Part shown: positions 42,813 to 50,579 of the stretch, in pieces
How the letters are laid out: each line of letters starts with the position of its first letter
Position numbering within the stretch: the first letter of the stretch is position 1
Source: Solwaraspora sp. WMMD1047
Lineage (GTDB): Bacteria > Actinomycetota > Actinomycetes > Mycobacteriales > Micromonosporaceae
Length of the DNA: 64,000 nt
Direction of reading: 5' to 3'
Assembly (NCBI RefSeq): GCF_029626155.1
Contig: NZ_JARUBL010000001.1
Coordinates: forward strand, 5,918,501-5,982,500
Made by a program: the position numbers and the translations under genes
Notes under the pieces: generated by a model
Told to the model about the DNA's origin: nothing
The model's input: the letters and a program-made list of their open reading frames with translations, nothing else
Database searches by the model: none

Positions 42813-44288
42813 TCAGATGGCGGTCAGGGTGAGCGTCGCGGTGTAGGTGCCCGCGGCGGTCTCGGTGGGCAGGCTGAGCGCCAGTCCGGCGGAAAGCTGG
42901 GCGGTCCCCCGCCCGGCTCCGTTCGGTGCCGACGCCAGCAGGTTGCTGGTCGCCAGCCCGGTGCCCGGGGTGCCGACCAAGTACGGTGCCACCGGCGGCC
43001 CGGCGACCGCGCCCTGCCCGGTCCCCTGGCTGGTGACCTGCGGGGTCCAGCCGAGGAAGCTGCTGCTGAAGCTCTGCCCCCCGGAGCTGGTGAAGTCGCC
43101 GGGGATCTGGCCCGACACACTCCAACCCGGCTGTCCGGCGCGGGTGTCGGTGACCGTCACCGGGCGCAGCTCACCGTTGCTCTCCCACCGGTCGCCGCCG
43201 GTCGAGAGCTGGGCCGGCGGCAGCACCACGGAGCGGTCGTCCGGGTTGACGCTGACCACCAGCGCGCCCTGGCTCTCGTCGATGGTGGCGGTGATCGTCT
43301 GGGACGGCCCGACCGGATCCGGCGGGAAGGCCACCCAGAGCGAGACCGGCTCGCTCGCCGCGACGACGTTGTGGTCGTCGTCGTAGAGCTTGGCGACGTA
43401 CTCGCAGGCGTTCAGCTCCCGGGTCGCGGTGAAGCTGTAGCTCGCACCCGCCTCCCCGGGTACGACGGCGAAGTCGTCCGCCCCCTGGCACCTGCTGAAC
43501 CAGTGGTAGTGGTCCAGCTCGGTCTGCGGCGACTGCACCGCGTTCAGGGTCACCGTGTCGCCGGGCTGGTACTCGTCGGCCATCCCGGAGATCGACAGGC
43601 TGACGTCCGGTCCGGTCGCCGGCAGTTCGCCGACCACGAACGTGTAGTCGACCGGGCCGGTGGTCAACGCCGTACCGTTGGTGAGCGTGGCGTCGGCCTG
43701 GAACTTCAGCGTGTAGCTGCCCTCCGCGCTGAAGGCCCAGCTCGCGTGTGCGTGGGTGTGCACCGGTACGTCGATGGCGTCCGGCAGGCCGTCGTCGCTG
43801 CGGAACCTGATCAGCGGGTCGCCGAACGCGTTGACCCCGAACAGCGTGACGTTGCCCGGGCCGTCGACGCCGACCAGGCTGAGCTTGACCTTGTCGCCGG
43901 TGAACACGCCCGAGTTGAGGGTGGTGGTGTTCCAACCCGGCCAGAGCAGGTCCGGATCCTGGGTCTGCGGCAGCACCCAGACGGTGGCGCCGACCGCGCC
44001 GAGGAAGCTGTAGCGCGGATCGGCCGGCACCTCGATGGCGGCCTGCGGCAGCACCTGGAACGTCACGTCCGCCGGGTCGCGGATGACGGCCGGGCTGACC
44101 GTGTCGTCATGCACCTTCAGCGACAACTCGCCGTCGGCGTAGTGCACGTCCACCGCGTCGGTGTGCCCCTTGGTGAGCACCACCCGGTCCTGCGCCGAGG
44201 CAGCCGGCGGAGCCAGCACGACGCCGGCCAGTAACACCGCCCCGGCAAGCGCGGACCCGAATGTTCGGGCCCTGGTTCTGTTATTCAT
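42813..44288 (-). CDS. choice-of-anchor M protein with C-terminal WxL-like domain
   Basis: A 491-residue secreted protein: signal peptide (cleavage after ASA near 32), surface-repeat domain (about 35-225; LTKGHTDAVDVHYADGE, LWPGWNTTTL, PVHTHAHASWAFSAEGSYTL), an Ig-like domain with two cysteines (about 230-325), and a C-terminal domain (about 330-491) with VTVTDTRAGQPGWSVSG, FLGWTPQV and a closing LSAGLALSLPTETAAGTYTATLTLT, the pattern of WxL wall-binding domains. GGGGAGG lies five bases before the ATG. It is 71 bases behind the L33 gene and may share the zinc-controlled transcript. Confidence 0.87.
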   Translation of the reverse strand: MNNRTRARTFGSALAGAVLLAGVVLAPPAASAQDRVVLTKGHTDAVDVHYADGELSLKVHDDTVSPAVIRDPADVTFQVLPQAAIEVPADPRYSFLGAVGATVWVLPQTQDPDLLWPGWNTTTLNSGVFTGDKVKLSLVGVDGPGNVTLFGVNAFGDPLIRFRSDDGLPDAIDVPVHTHAHASWAFSAEGSYTLKFQADATLTNGTALTTGPVDYTFVVGELPATGPDVSLSISGMADEYQPGDTVTLNAVQSPQTELDHYHWFSRCQGADDFAVVPGEAGASYSFTATRELNACEYVAKLYDDDHNVVAASEPVSLWVAFPPDPVGPSQTITATIDESQGALVVSVNPDDRSVVLPPAQLSTGGDRWESNGELRPVTVTDTRAGQPGWSVSGQIPGDFTSSGGQSFSSSFLGWTPQVTSQGTGQGAVAGPPVAPYLVGTPGTGLATSNLLASAPNGAGRGTAQLSAGLALSLPTETAAGTYTATLTLTAI

Positions 44289-44359
44289 TCCTCCCCTTTC
44301 ATCCATTTTCGACAATCAGTGGCCAACACGCCTGTCGGTTGCTCGCGGGCTGCGCGCGG

Positions 44360-44527
44360 TCAGCGCTCCTCGCGGAAGTCGACGTGTCGGCGGACCAGTG
44401 GGTCGTACTTGCGCAGCACCAGCCGGTCCGGGTCGTTGCGCCGGTTCTTCCTGGTCACGTACGTGTAGCCGGTACCAGCGGTGCTACGCAGCTTGACGAT
44501 CGGGCGGACGTCGGTCTGCCGGGCCAT
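44360..44527 (-). CDS. rpmG: ribosomal protein L33, zinc-free form
   Basis: A 55-residue L33 without cysteines ([33 protein letters not shown] is the family start in two parts). The usual two CxxC pairs are missing, so this is the C-minus paralogue for zinc starvation. Its ATG overlaps the L28 stop by one base. Confidence 0.93.
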   Translation of the reverse strand: MARQTDVRPIVKLRSTAGTGYTYVTRKNRRNDPDRLVLRKYDPLVRRHVDFREER

Positions 44528-44763
44528 CAGACCTTCACCCCGCGGGTCCGCATCTCGGCCACGACCTTCTCGATTCCCTTGCGGTCGATGGTCCGCAGCG
44601 CCTTCGTCGTCAGCCGCAGGGTGATCCAGCGCCGCTGGGACGGCAGCCAGTAGCGGTGGCTCTGCAGGTTGGGGTTCCACCGGCGGCGGGTCCGCCGGTG
44701 GGAGTGCGAGACGGCATTGCCGAAGCCGGGGGCGGCGCCGGTGACATCACATCGTCTGGACAT
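44527..44763 (-). CDS. rpmB: ribosomal protein L28, zinc-free form
   Basis: A 78-residue L28 ([28 protein letters not shown], then [19 protein letters not shown]). It retains one Cys only, where zinc-binding L28 has two CxxC pairs, so it is the C-minus form. AAGGAGG lies eight bases before the ATG. It is the first gene behind the Zur box at 44793. Confidence 0.93.
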   Translation of the reverse strand: MSRRCDVTGAAPGFGNAVSHSHRRTRRRWNPNLQSHRYWLPSQRRWITLRLTTKALRTIDRKGIEKVVAEMRTRGVKV

Positions 44764-44792
44764 GGAAGTTCCTCCTTCACGCCAGACTATAA

Positions 44793-44807
44793 TGACAACG
44801 GTTTTCA
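44793..44807 (-). promoter_or_regulatory. Zur box TGACAACGGTTTTCA with adjacent -10
   Basis: The box is just upstream (minus strand) of TATAGT at 44786-44791, the likely -10 of the L28-L33 transcript, so a bound Zur would lie between -35 and -10. Confidence 0.87.
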
Positions 44808-44883
44808 TTAAAGTCGAGAGGTGTCCCGCTGTGATCTCGGTGGCCACCCGCCCTCACCCGCCAGCCGGGCGGCCGCCCCACGG

Positions 44884-45633
44884 TCAGCTACCGGGCATCC
44901 GCTCCACCGACACGGTCGCCCGGACGACCCCGGATTCCCCGACCTCAGCGGCGAACCCGGCCCTCGTCAGCTCGGCGAGCAGGGCGACCGGGGAGACCAC
45001 GTGCCAGCGATAGTTGACGGTCTGCTCTCGCAGTACGGCATTCCGTTCGTCAAGGGTGCGATAGCGCATCCGCCAGCGGACCGCGTCCGGCCCCGCCGGG
45101 TAGGCTCCGCCGCTGCCCTGGTACGTGTACCGGCCGATCCGGATCGAGGCGAACGGACTGTCGGGGATGACGGTCGGCACCTCCGGGGGCTGGATGTTGA
45201 CCACGAGCGGCGCCCCGGGGACCAGCCGCTGACGGATCCGCGCCCAGAACCGGATCCGCTCCGCCGGCGCGAGGTGACCGATCATGTTCATCGCCAGCAA
45301 CGCGCCGACGCGGCCCGGCAGATCGATCGAGAGCGCGTCCGCTTCGAGCACGCTCACCCGCTGACGAAGGTCCGCGTCACCCGCGACCCGGGCCAGCAGC
45401 ACGGCGCGCAGCATCGCCGACGGCTCCGCGGCCAGGACCTCGGCGTCAGCAGCCATCCCCGCCAGCACCTCGGTGCCCAGCCCGGTGCCCGCGCCAACCT
45501 CGACGAGCGGCCCGGCGTCAGGCCGCGCCCCCCGCAGCGCGGTGGCCGCCGGCGCCCGCAGCACCTGCCACGCATCGAGACTCAGGACGTGCAGGTACTC
45601 GCCGGAGACCGCGTAGTCATCATGAAAGACCAT
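44884..45633 (-). CDS. class I SAM methyltransferase, zinc-island
   Basis: A 249-residue methyltransferase with motif I GPLVEVGAGTGLGTEVLAGM, LAAEPSAMLRAVLL as motif II, and LLAMNMIGHLAPAERIRFW later. The acceptor is unknown. Its start lies 26 bases from a weak Zur-like palindrome, and it follows the pattern of the truncated methyltransferase next to the COG0523 gene, so methylation seems tied to zinc shortage here; a role in metallophore synthesis is one possibility. No good Shine-Dalgarno site is visible; ATG at 45633 gives MVFHDDYAVSGEYL. Confidence 0.83.
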   Translation of the reverse strand: MVFHDDYAVSGEYLHVLSLDAWQVLRAPAATALRGARPDAGPLVEVGAGTGLGTEVLAGMAADAEVLAAEPSAMLRAVLLARVAGDADLRQRVSVLEADALSIDLPGRVGALLAMNMIGHLAPAERIRFWARIRQRLVPGAPLVVNIQPPEVPTVIPDSPFASIRIGRYTYQGSGGAYPAGPDAVRWRMRYRTLDERNAVLREQTVNYRWHVVSPVALLAELTRAGFAAEVGESGVVRATVSVERMPGS

Positions 45634-45645
45634 GCGGCCAACTTA

Positions 45646-45674
45646 ACGGAAACCGTTATGATAATCATCGTCGG
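45646..45674 (-). promoter_or_regulatory. possible Zur site, two overlapping palindromes
   Basis: AACGGAAACCGTT (45646-45658) and ATGATAATCAT (45659-45669) are adjacent palindromes. TGATAATCATCGTCG (45660-45674) fits the Zur box with three changes. They lie just before the methyltransferase gene. Confidence 0.5.
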
Positions 45675-45850
45675 CAGCCGGCGCCGGCGAGCCTCAAAAC
45701 TGGCCCCGTCAGGTCGCTACCACGACCGACTGCGAGGATCTCGTGACCGCGAGCTCCGGGAACGTAGTCGATCGGAAAGACTTAGGTCAGTCTCAGACAT
45801 TCGGAAGGACCTGTCCGCCACTCAGGCACGCTCCCAAGGCCAAAGCGAAG

Positions 45851-46735
45851 TCAGTCTCGGGTGAAGGCGTTGGCGAACGCGGTGTAGGTCGCGGTGGCGG
45901 GTTGGCGGTCCAGGACGGCGAACACCACCTGGTCGAACCATGGGCTGTGGCGCAGTACGGTGGCGAACGCGGCGGCGACGGTGGCCGGGTCGTTGCCGAA
46001 CACGCCGCAGCCCCATGCGCCGAGCACCAGCCGGCGGTGACCGTGGGCGGCGGCCACCCGAAGCACGCGTTCGGCGCGGTGGGCCAGCACCGCCGGTAGG
46101 TCCGGCAGGTGTTGCGGCCGGCCGCGGGTGATCGCCGCCCGGTTCGGCGCGGCTGAGGTCAGAAACGACACCGGGTACGCCCGCGGCAGCAGCCGCCCCT
46201 GGTCGTCGCGGAACACCGGTACGTGCGGGGAGTAGATCACCCGGTCGCTGTAGAGCAGCTCCGGATGGGACCGGTGATGGGAGTAGAAGTCACCGGCCGC
46301 CCGCAGGCACGGATAGAGCGCCGAGCTGCGGGCCAGACTCTCCTCCTGCGCTTGGGCGCCGTTGAGGAAACCACCGCCGGGGTTGCGCGCCGACGCGAAC
46401 ACCAGACACGCGAGGTCCCCGCCGAGCCGGCGGGTCGCGACCAGACTCGACTCATTTGTCACCTCGACCGCCAACGGCGCGTCAACCGGAACGGGTGCTG
46501 CCAGGTCGTCTTCGGGTGCGTACAGGCGGGTACCGGCCACCGCCCGAGCGACCTGCTCGCCGATGACCACCGCGCCCCCATCGGCGGCACGGTAGGCGCC
46601 GCGCTCGGTGATCTGGACCGTCTCCTGGGCGATCGCCCGTAGTCGACTACTCACAACCGGCATCATCGCGGTCCGGCCCCGCATTCCGCGACTGAAATCG
46701 GCCGGGCTGTCATCGTCGTGCCGGTGCCGCCCCAC
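45851..46735 (-). CDS. TIGR02452 / bacterial-type PARG macrodomain protein
   Basis: A 294-residue protein of the microbial poly(ADP-ribose) glycohydrolase family. It has the helical N-terminal part (residues 20-60), VEVTNESSLV, and the PARG signature NPGGGFLNGAQAQEESLARSS with the catalytic Glu pair, then ALYPC, YSPHVPVFRD and LVLGAWGCGVFGNDPATVA, all family landmarks. It should remove ADP-ribose chains or units from proteins. GTG at 46735 has GGGAG seven bases upstream. It is 180 bases downstream of the zinc island and adjoins a scarred region. Confidence 0.9.
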   Translation of the reverse strand: MGRHRHDDDSPADFSRGMRGRTAMMPVVSSRLRAIAQETVQITERGAYRAADGGAVVIGEQVARAVAGTRLYAPEDDLAAPVPVDAPLAVEVTNESSLVATRRLGGDLACLVFASARNPGGGFLNGAQAQEESLARSSALYPCLRAAGDFYSHHRSHPELLYSDRVIYSPHVPVFRDDQGRLLPRAYPVSFLTSAAPNRAAITRGRPQHLPDLPAVLAHRAERVLRVAAAHGHRRLVLGAWGCGVFGNDPATVAAAFATVLRHSPWFDQVVFAVLDRQPATATYTAFANAFTRD

Positions 46736-46761
46736 GCCGGTCTCCCTCGGGTGTCAGCAGG

Positions 46762-47165
46762 TCAGCTCAGGCGGTCCAGCTTTTCGCGAGCGGCGGTGCC
46801 GGGCCGAGCCGTCAGGGCCACGACGCGAAGGTCGGTGTTCTGAGTGGTCAGGACGTTGGCGTCCAGCGGGATGGCGCCCACCTCCGGTGGATGGCGGTCT
46901 TGTGCGCGCTCTCGTGGACGGCCACCGCCCGTAGCGCCCAGAGGCGACGGAATCGCTCGTTCCCCGCCAGCCGCGAGACCAGCGCCGCCACGTCCGGGTC
47001 GTTCGGAGAGCGGGCGCTGATGGCACGCAGGTCGGACACCAACGACTGCTCGAAGTACGCCCGGCCCTGTTCGAGGCGGGCCACGTACTCGGCGGATATG
47101 CCGGCCGGGGTCGCCAGCTCGCCGCGTCGGAGCCCCGCGACCCGGCGGGGGAACGCGTTCGCGAG
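46762..47165 (-). pseudogene. broken MmyB-like XRE regulator
   Basis: Two frames together give the end of a helix-turn-helix domain (RRGELATPAGISAEYVARLEQGR) and an MmyB-like ligand domain (GNERFRRLWALRAVAVHES ... HPPEVGAIPLDANVL ... PGTAAREKLDRL). A one-base loss near 46887 (CCACCGG where CCACCCGG is expected) shifts the frame, and the first third of the gene is missing. The 5' break abuts the VOC remnant at 47166. Confidence 0.75.
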
Positions 47166-47453
47166 ACGGCAGCGGCCGGGTCGACACGGTCCCGCCAGGT
47201 TCAGTACGACAGCCCGCAGCCGAAGCCCTTCACCGGTCGCAACTGCGACGGGGTCATGCACCTGTGTTTCGAGGTCGGCGACCTCGACGCGGCGCACCGC
47301 GACCTGGTGGAGCGGGGCGTGCACGTCAACGCCGATCCGGTCGTACTCCAGGACGGCGACGGCGTCGAGGCGGGACCGTTGGCCGGCACGAAGATCCTCT
47401 ACCTGCGCGACCCCGACGGCATCCAGCTGGAACTGTTCGAGTTGCCGTCATAG
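47166..47453 (+). pseudogene. 5'-truncated VOC/glyoxalase-fold protein
   Basis: The frame reads QYDSPQPKPFTGRNCDGVMHLCFEVGDLDAAHRDL and KILYLRDPDGIQLELFELP, the second half of a glyoxalase/bleomycin-resistance type protein. The N-terminal beta-alpha-beta unit is missing; the remaining part begins at the junction with the broken regulator. An internal ATG at 47256 could still give a 65-residue piece. Confidence 0.75.
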
Positions 47454-47514
47454 TGAGCGTCGGCTCTCCCGGCCCGATCGACAGGAGAGCCGACCCGCTG
47501 GTCACGAGCGGTGA

Positions 47515-47988
47515 TCAGATGGTGAAGCCGCCGTCGACGTTTACCGTCGCGCCGGTGATGTAACGCCCATCCGGGCCGGCGAGGAACGCCACCGCGGCGG
47601 CCACGTCGGCGGCCTGGGAGGCCACGAACGGCGCCCGCACGTTGACCGCGACGGTCTGTTCGAACTCATCCAGACTCAAACCCTCCAACGGACCGAGCAG
47701 GAACACGCCAGCGTTGTTGACCAGAATGTCCAGCCGACCCAGCTCACCGGCGACCCGGTCGACCGCGTCGACCACCGCCGCCGGGTCGGCGCTGTCCGCC
47801 CGCACGGCGATCGCCCGCCGTCCCGCGGCCTTGATCTGGTCCACCACCTCGTCGGCGCGCTGCTGATTCCGCTGGAACGTCAGCGCCACATCGGCGCCCT
47901 CCCCGGCCAGGCGCAACGCCACCGCAGCGCCAATGCCACGACCACCACCGGTGACCAGAGCCACCTTGCCGTTCAACTCCTTGTTCAT
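47515..47988 (-). pseudogene. short-chain dehydrogenase with internal deletion
   Basis: A 157-residue frame. The first 128 residues are a normal SDR (ALVTGGGRGIGAAVA cofactor site, LDILVNNAGVFLLG), but from FVASQ it jumps straight to AADVAAAVAFLAGPDGRYITGATVNVDGG, the normal C-terminus. About 90 residues with the catalytic Ser and YxxxK are absent; the deletion is in frame. The protein cannot be an active dehydrogenase. Confidence 0.78.
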
Positions 47989-48145
47989 GGCCAGGAAGCC
48001 TGGTCGACGGAAGGCCAGCCGTCTGGCGGTGATCGGACGCCGCGTTCATGACAACCCCAACACCATCAGTACGCGCGGAAGACCCACGGCCGATCCTGGT
48101 ACCTTGCGAGCGCTCGTAGTCGACCTGGCATCCGAGGGACCTCCG

Positions 48146-48553
48146 GTGAGTTCAGCCATCCACCACTTGACTGCCGTCTGTTACCAACGCGACGGCCGAC
48201 CCTCGGCGACGGAGGAAATTCTCTCGCCATCCTGGTCGAGCGTCGCCGAGGCGATCCGGCGCATGGACGACTACTGCTATCCCGTCGTTCAGCTCAACCG
48301 CACCGAACATGATGATGATGACGCGATCTTCAACGTCATCGGGGGCCTGGGCTCCTATGCGCTGTTCCACCAGACGGGCGAGTGGCAGTACGTCGACCCG
48401 GACGGCTCCCCCGACGAGGTACGCCTCTGGCAAAGTGGCCAGGGCTATTTCTGCGCGAAGCGCAATATCGTCACCGATATCGACAAGGCGCTCCGCATCG
48501 TACGGGTCTTCTACGAAACCGGGTCGTACGATGACCTGGACGCCGTACGGTAG
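48146..48553 (+). CDS. small acidic protein, possibly immunity-like
   Basis: I do not recognise this 135-residue protein with confidence. It is acidic (EHDDDDAIFN), without membrane segments, and shows the strand pattern of small beta-rich proteins: YPVVQLNR, FNVIGGLGSYALFH, EWQYVDPDGSPDEVRLW, GYFCAKRNIV, then a final helix DIDKALRIVRVFYETG. Its general shape resembles Imm1-like immunity proteins or related actinobacterial families, but no toxin gene is next to it. GTG at 48146 is chosen for GAGGGA six bases upstream. Its stop directly precedes the methyltransferase start. Confidence 0.6.
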   Translation: MSSAIHHLTAVCYQRDGRPSATEEILSPSWSSVAEAIRRMDDYCYPVVQLNRTEHDDDDAIFNVIGGLGSYALFHQTGEWQYVDPDGSPDEVRLWQSGQGYFCAKRNIVTDIDKALRIVRVFYETGSYDDLDAVR

Positions 48554-49336
48554 ATGACTCCGCCCGTGAACGCCGCCGACCAGATCGCCTACCTCGACCA
48601 GGCGGCGGCCAGTGCTCCGGGACGCCGATACAAGCAGCACCTGCTGACAGCGCTGGACCTGCACCCAGGCCACGTCGTGCTCGACGTCGGATGCGGACCC
48701 GGGATCGACCTGGCCGCGATGGCCGCCACGGTCGGAACCGGCGGAGCCGTCATCGGCATCGATCACGACCCCGCGATGTTGGAGCAGGCCCGGCACCGCA
48801 CCGCGGCCCACCCACACGTCACCGTGCGCCCCGGCGACGCCCACGCCCTGCCCCTCGACGACGCCAGCGTCGACCGCGCCCGCACCGACCGGGTACTGCA
48901 ACACCTCGCCGACCCCCGCCGGGCACTCGCCGAACTGCGACGGGTGGTACGCCCCGGCGGCCTGGTCGCACTCGCCGAACCCGACTGGGACACCCTCGCC
49001 ATCGACGCCACCGACACCGCAACCAGCCGGGCCTACACCCGCTACATCGTCAGCGAGGTGGTACGCAACGCCGACATCGGACGACAACTCGGCCGGCTCC
49101 TCACCGACGCCGGCTTCGAAGTCACCTCCATCGAGCCCACCGTCGCCCTGTTCCGCGACTACCACACCGCGAACGCCATCCTCCGAATGCCGGCAGTAGC
49201 CGAACAGGCGTGGCAGTCCGGAGCTCTCGACGAGAACACCACCCGGACCTGGCTCACCAGCCTGACCACCGGCCCGTTCCTGGCCGCCGTCACGTTCTTC
49301 ACCACCACCGGCCGCGTCCCCACCGATTACAGCTAG
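48554..49336 (+). CDS. class I SAM methyltransferase (UbiE-like)
   Basis: A 260-residue methyltransferase: RYKQHLLTALDLHPGHVVLDVGCGPGIDLAAMA (motif I), GIDHDPAMLEQARHRT, then RTDRVLQHLADPRRALAELRRVVRPGG and a C-terminal cap. It starts right at the stop of the small acidic protein gene, so both are co-expressed. The substrate is unknown. The protein sequence is complete and similar to many actinomycete menaquinone- or arsenite-type methyltransferases, without the Cys pattern of ArsM. Confidence 0.87.
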   Translation: MTPPVNAADQIAYLDQAAASAPGRRYKQHLLTALDLHPGHVVLDVGCGPGIDLAAMAATVGTGGAVIGIDHDPAMLEQARHRTAAHPHVTVRPGDAHALPLDDASVDRARTDRVLQHLADPRRALAELRRVVRPGGLVALAEPDWDTLAIDATDTATSRAYTRYIVSEVVRNADIGRQLGRLLTDAGFEVTSIEPTVALFRDYHTANAILRMPAVAEQAWQSGALDENTTRTWLTSLTTGPFLAAVTFFTTTGRVPTDYS

Positions 49337-49567
49337 CCGGCGGCACACGGAGCCGCACAGGCGATGGCGTTTCCGCCAGCAATATTGGCGGGCGGTCGGC
49401 GTCGCGGTCTGAGCAGGAGCACGCGGCTGGGTTCAGCTTGCCCGATTTCCTCTTGACCGACCGGCTGCGCACACCCGAGAGCGCCGATCCCACGGTCCGC
49501 GTGATCCACGCCTATGCACTTCGCCGTCAGACCGGATCTTTGTGAGCACGGATGTGATCACAACACG

Positions 49568-49597
49568 ATGGCCCACCGACGTTAGTCGATGGGCCAT
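49568..49597 (-). terminator. hairpin downstream of tRNA remnant
   Basis: A 13-bp stem (ATGGCCCACCGAC with GTCGATGGGCCAT, one G-T type mismatch) with a GTTA loop lies 25 bases beyond the 3' end of the tRNA remnant, where a tRNA terminator would be expected. The 49337-49567 stretch before it shows no gene. Confidence 0.6.
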
Positions 49598-49622
49598 ACA
49601 GCCTGAACTGCCAAAACAAGGG

Positions 49623-49664
49623 TGGAGCCGAGGGGACTCGAACCCCTGACCCCCACACTGCCAG
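49623..49664 (-). repeat. 3' half of a tRNA, likely attachment site (attR) of an integrated element
   Basis: Read on the minus strand, the sequence has a T-arm (AGGGG stem, TTCGAGT loop, CCCCT), acceptor 3' strand CGGCTCC and discriminator A, and part of an anticodon arm. No matching 5' half (expected acceptor GGAGCCG) is found upstream (49665-49740), so this is not a complete tRNA. Half tRNAs of this kind are left at one end of elements that integrate into tRNA genes. Confidence 0.65.
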
Positions 49665-49919
49665 TAAGGTAACGGTTTCATCACGCAGTATCGGGAGATG
49701 TCGATCTCTCTCTTGAACAGGGAAAACAGGCCGATCCTAATGTCAGCTACTCCCACCCAGGGCTAACCAATCCGGTCCATTCGATCTTGATGTGTGAGCA
49801 CACTTGTGAGCACGAAAAATGTGGGAGCCTTGTGCGGGACCGTCAACGGAACCGCAAGAGCGCGCATCTGCACTGTAGGAAACTGCAGCGGCCGAGGCGG
49901 CTGGCGCTGATGGCCGGCC
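49665..49919. other. element end without clear genes
   Basis: No supported gene. It holds TGTGAGCAC-type repeats (49792 and 49804; a third copy is at 49542, left of the tRNA remnant), which may be arm-type or accessory sites of a recombinase. It borders the first CRISPR array. Confidence 0.4.
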
Positions 49920-50458
49920 GCCTCAATGAAGGGCAGCTCCATCGGGAGCTGCGGCCGCATCGAAAACCGCGTCCTCTTCCACGTCGGCCTGCATGCCTCA
50001 ATGAAGGGCAGCTCCGTCGGGAGCTGCGGCTCGTGGCCGGTACGCGGAATGCGACGCCTCAATGAAGGGCAGCTCCGTCGGGAGCTGCGGCCCGGCCCGC
50101 CCGGGCCATCAGGTCGATCGACTCCGGCCCGCCTCAATGAAGGGCAGCTCCATCGGGAGCTACGGCCGCTGTCTCGCCCACGAACCCGCCATCTCAGACC
50201 GGCCAGCCTCAATGAAGGGCAGCTCCGTCGGGAGCTGCGGCCGGCGTGGGCCTGGAGCAGTGCCTGACCCCGGCGACCCGGCCTCAATGAAGGGCAGCTC
50301 CGTCAGGAGCTGCGGCAGTCTCATTGTCCGTGGCCTGCCGCTGCGTACCGCGCCTCAATGAAGGGCAGCTCCGTCGGGAGCTGCGGCGCCGTCGGCTGCA
50401 TCACCGCCGGGTGGACCGCCACGCCTCAATGAAGCGCAACTCCGTCGGGAGCTGCGGC
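49920..50458 (-). CRISPR. CRISPR array 1, 8 repeats and 7 spacers
   Basis: Repeats of 36 bases start at 49920, 49995, 50056, 50131, 50206, 50281, 50352 and 50423. The plus-strand repeat starts with GCCTCAATGAAGG and contains the hairpin arms GCAGCTCC and GGAGCTGC around GTCG. Spacers are 39, 25, 39, 39, 39, 35 and 35 bases. The repeat at 50423 has two changes in its first half (GAAGCGCAAC). Orientation is inferred from array 2, which has the same repeat in the same direction. Short open frames across this array are translated repeats, not genes. Confidence 0.97.
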
Positions 50459-50579
50459 TGGTTGAGCCGCATGCCCCGCACCGATCTTGCGATTCCGCCC
50501 GCTTGGTCTCGCAGTTCGGCGTAGCGTCGCACCAAACCCGGTTCGGTCGCCACCGCGGTGTGGGCAGTGTGCCTGGTGT

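Noticed and set aside
44281-44330. Zur box in front of the WxL-like protein gene
   Set aside because: ATTTTCGACAATCA near 44306 has the letters of a Zur half-site but the two halves are in the wrong order for the 15-bp palindrome.
49623-49740. Complete tRNA gene
   Set aside because: Only T-arm and acceptor 3' strand are convincing; the bases upstream do not pair as acceptor, D-arm or 5' anticodon strand. The anticodon cannot be read.
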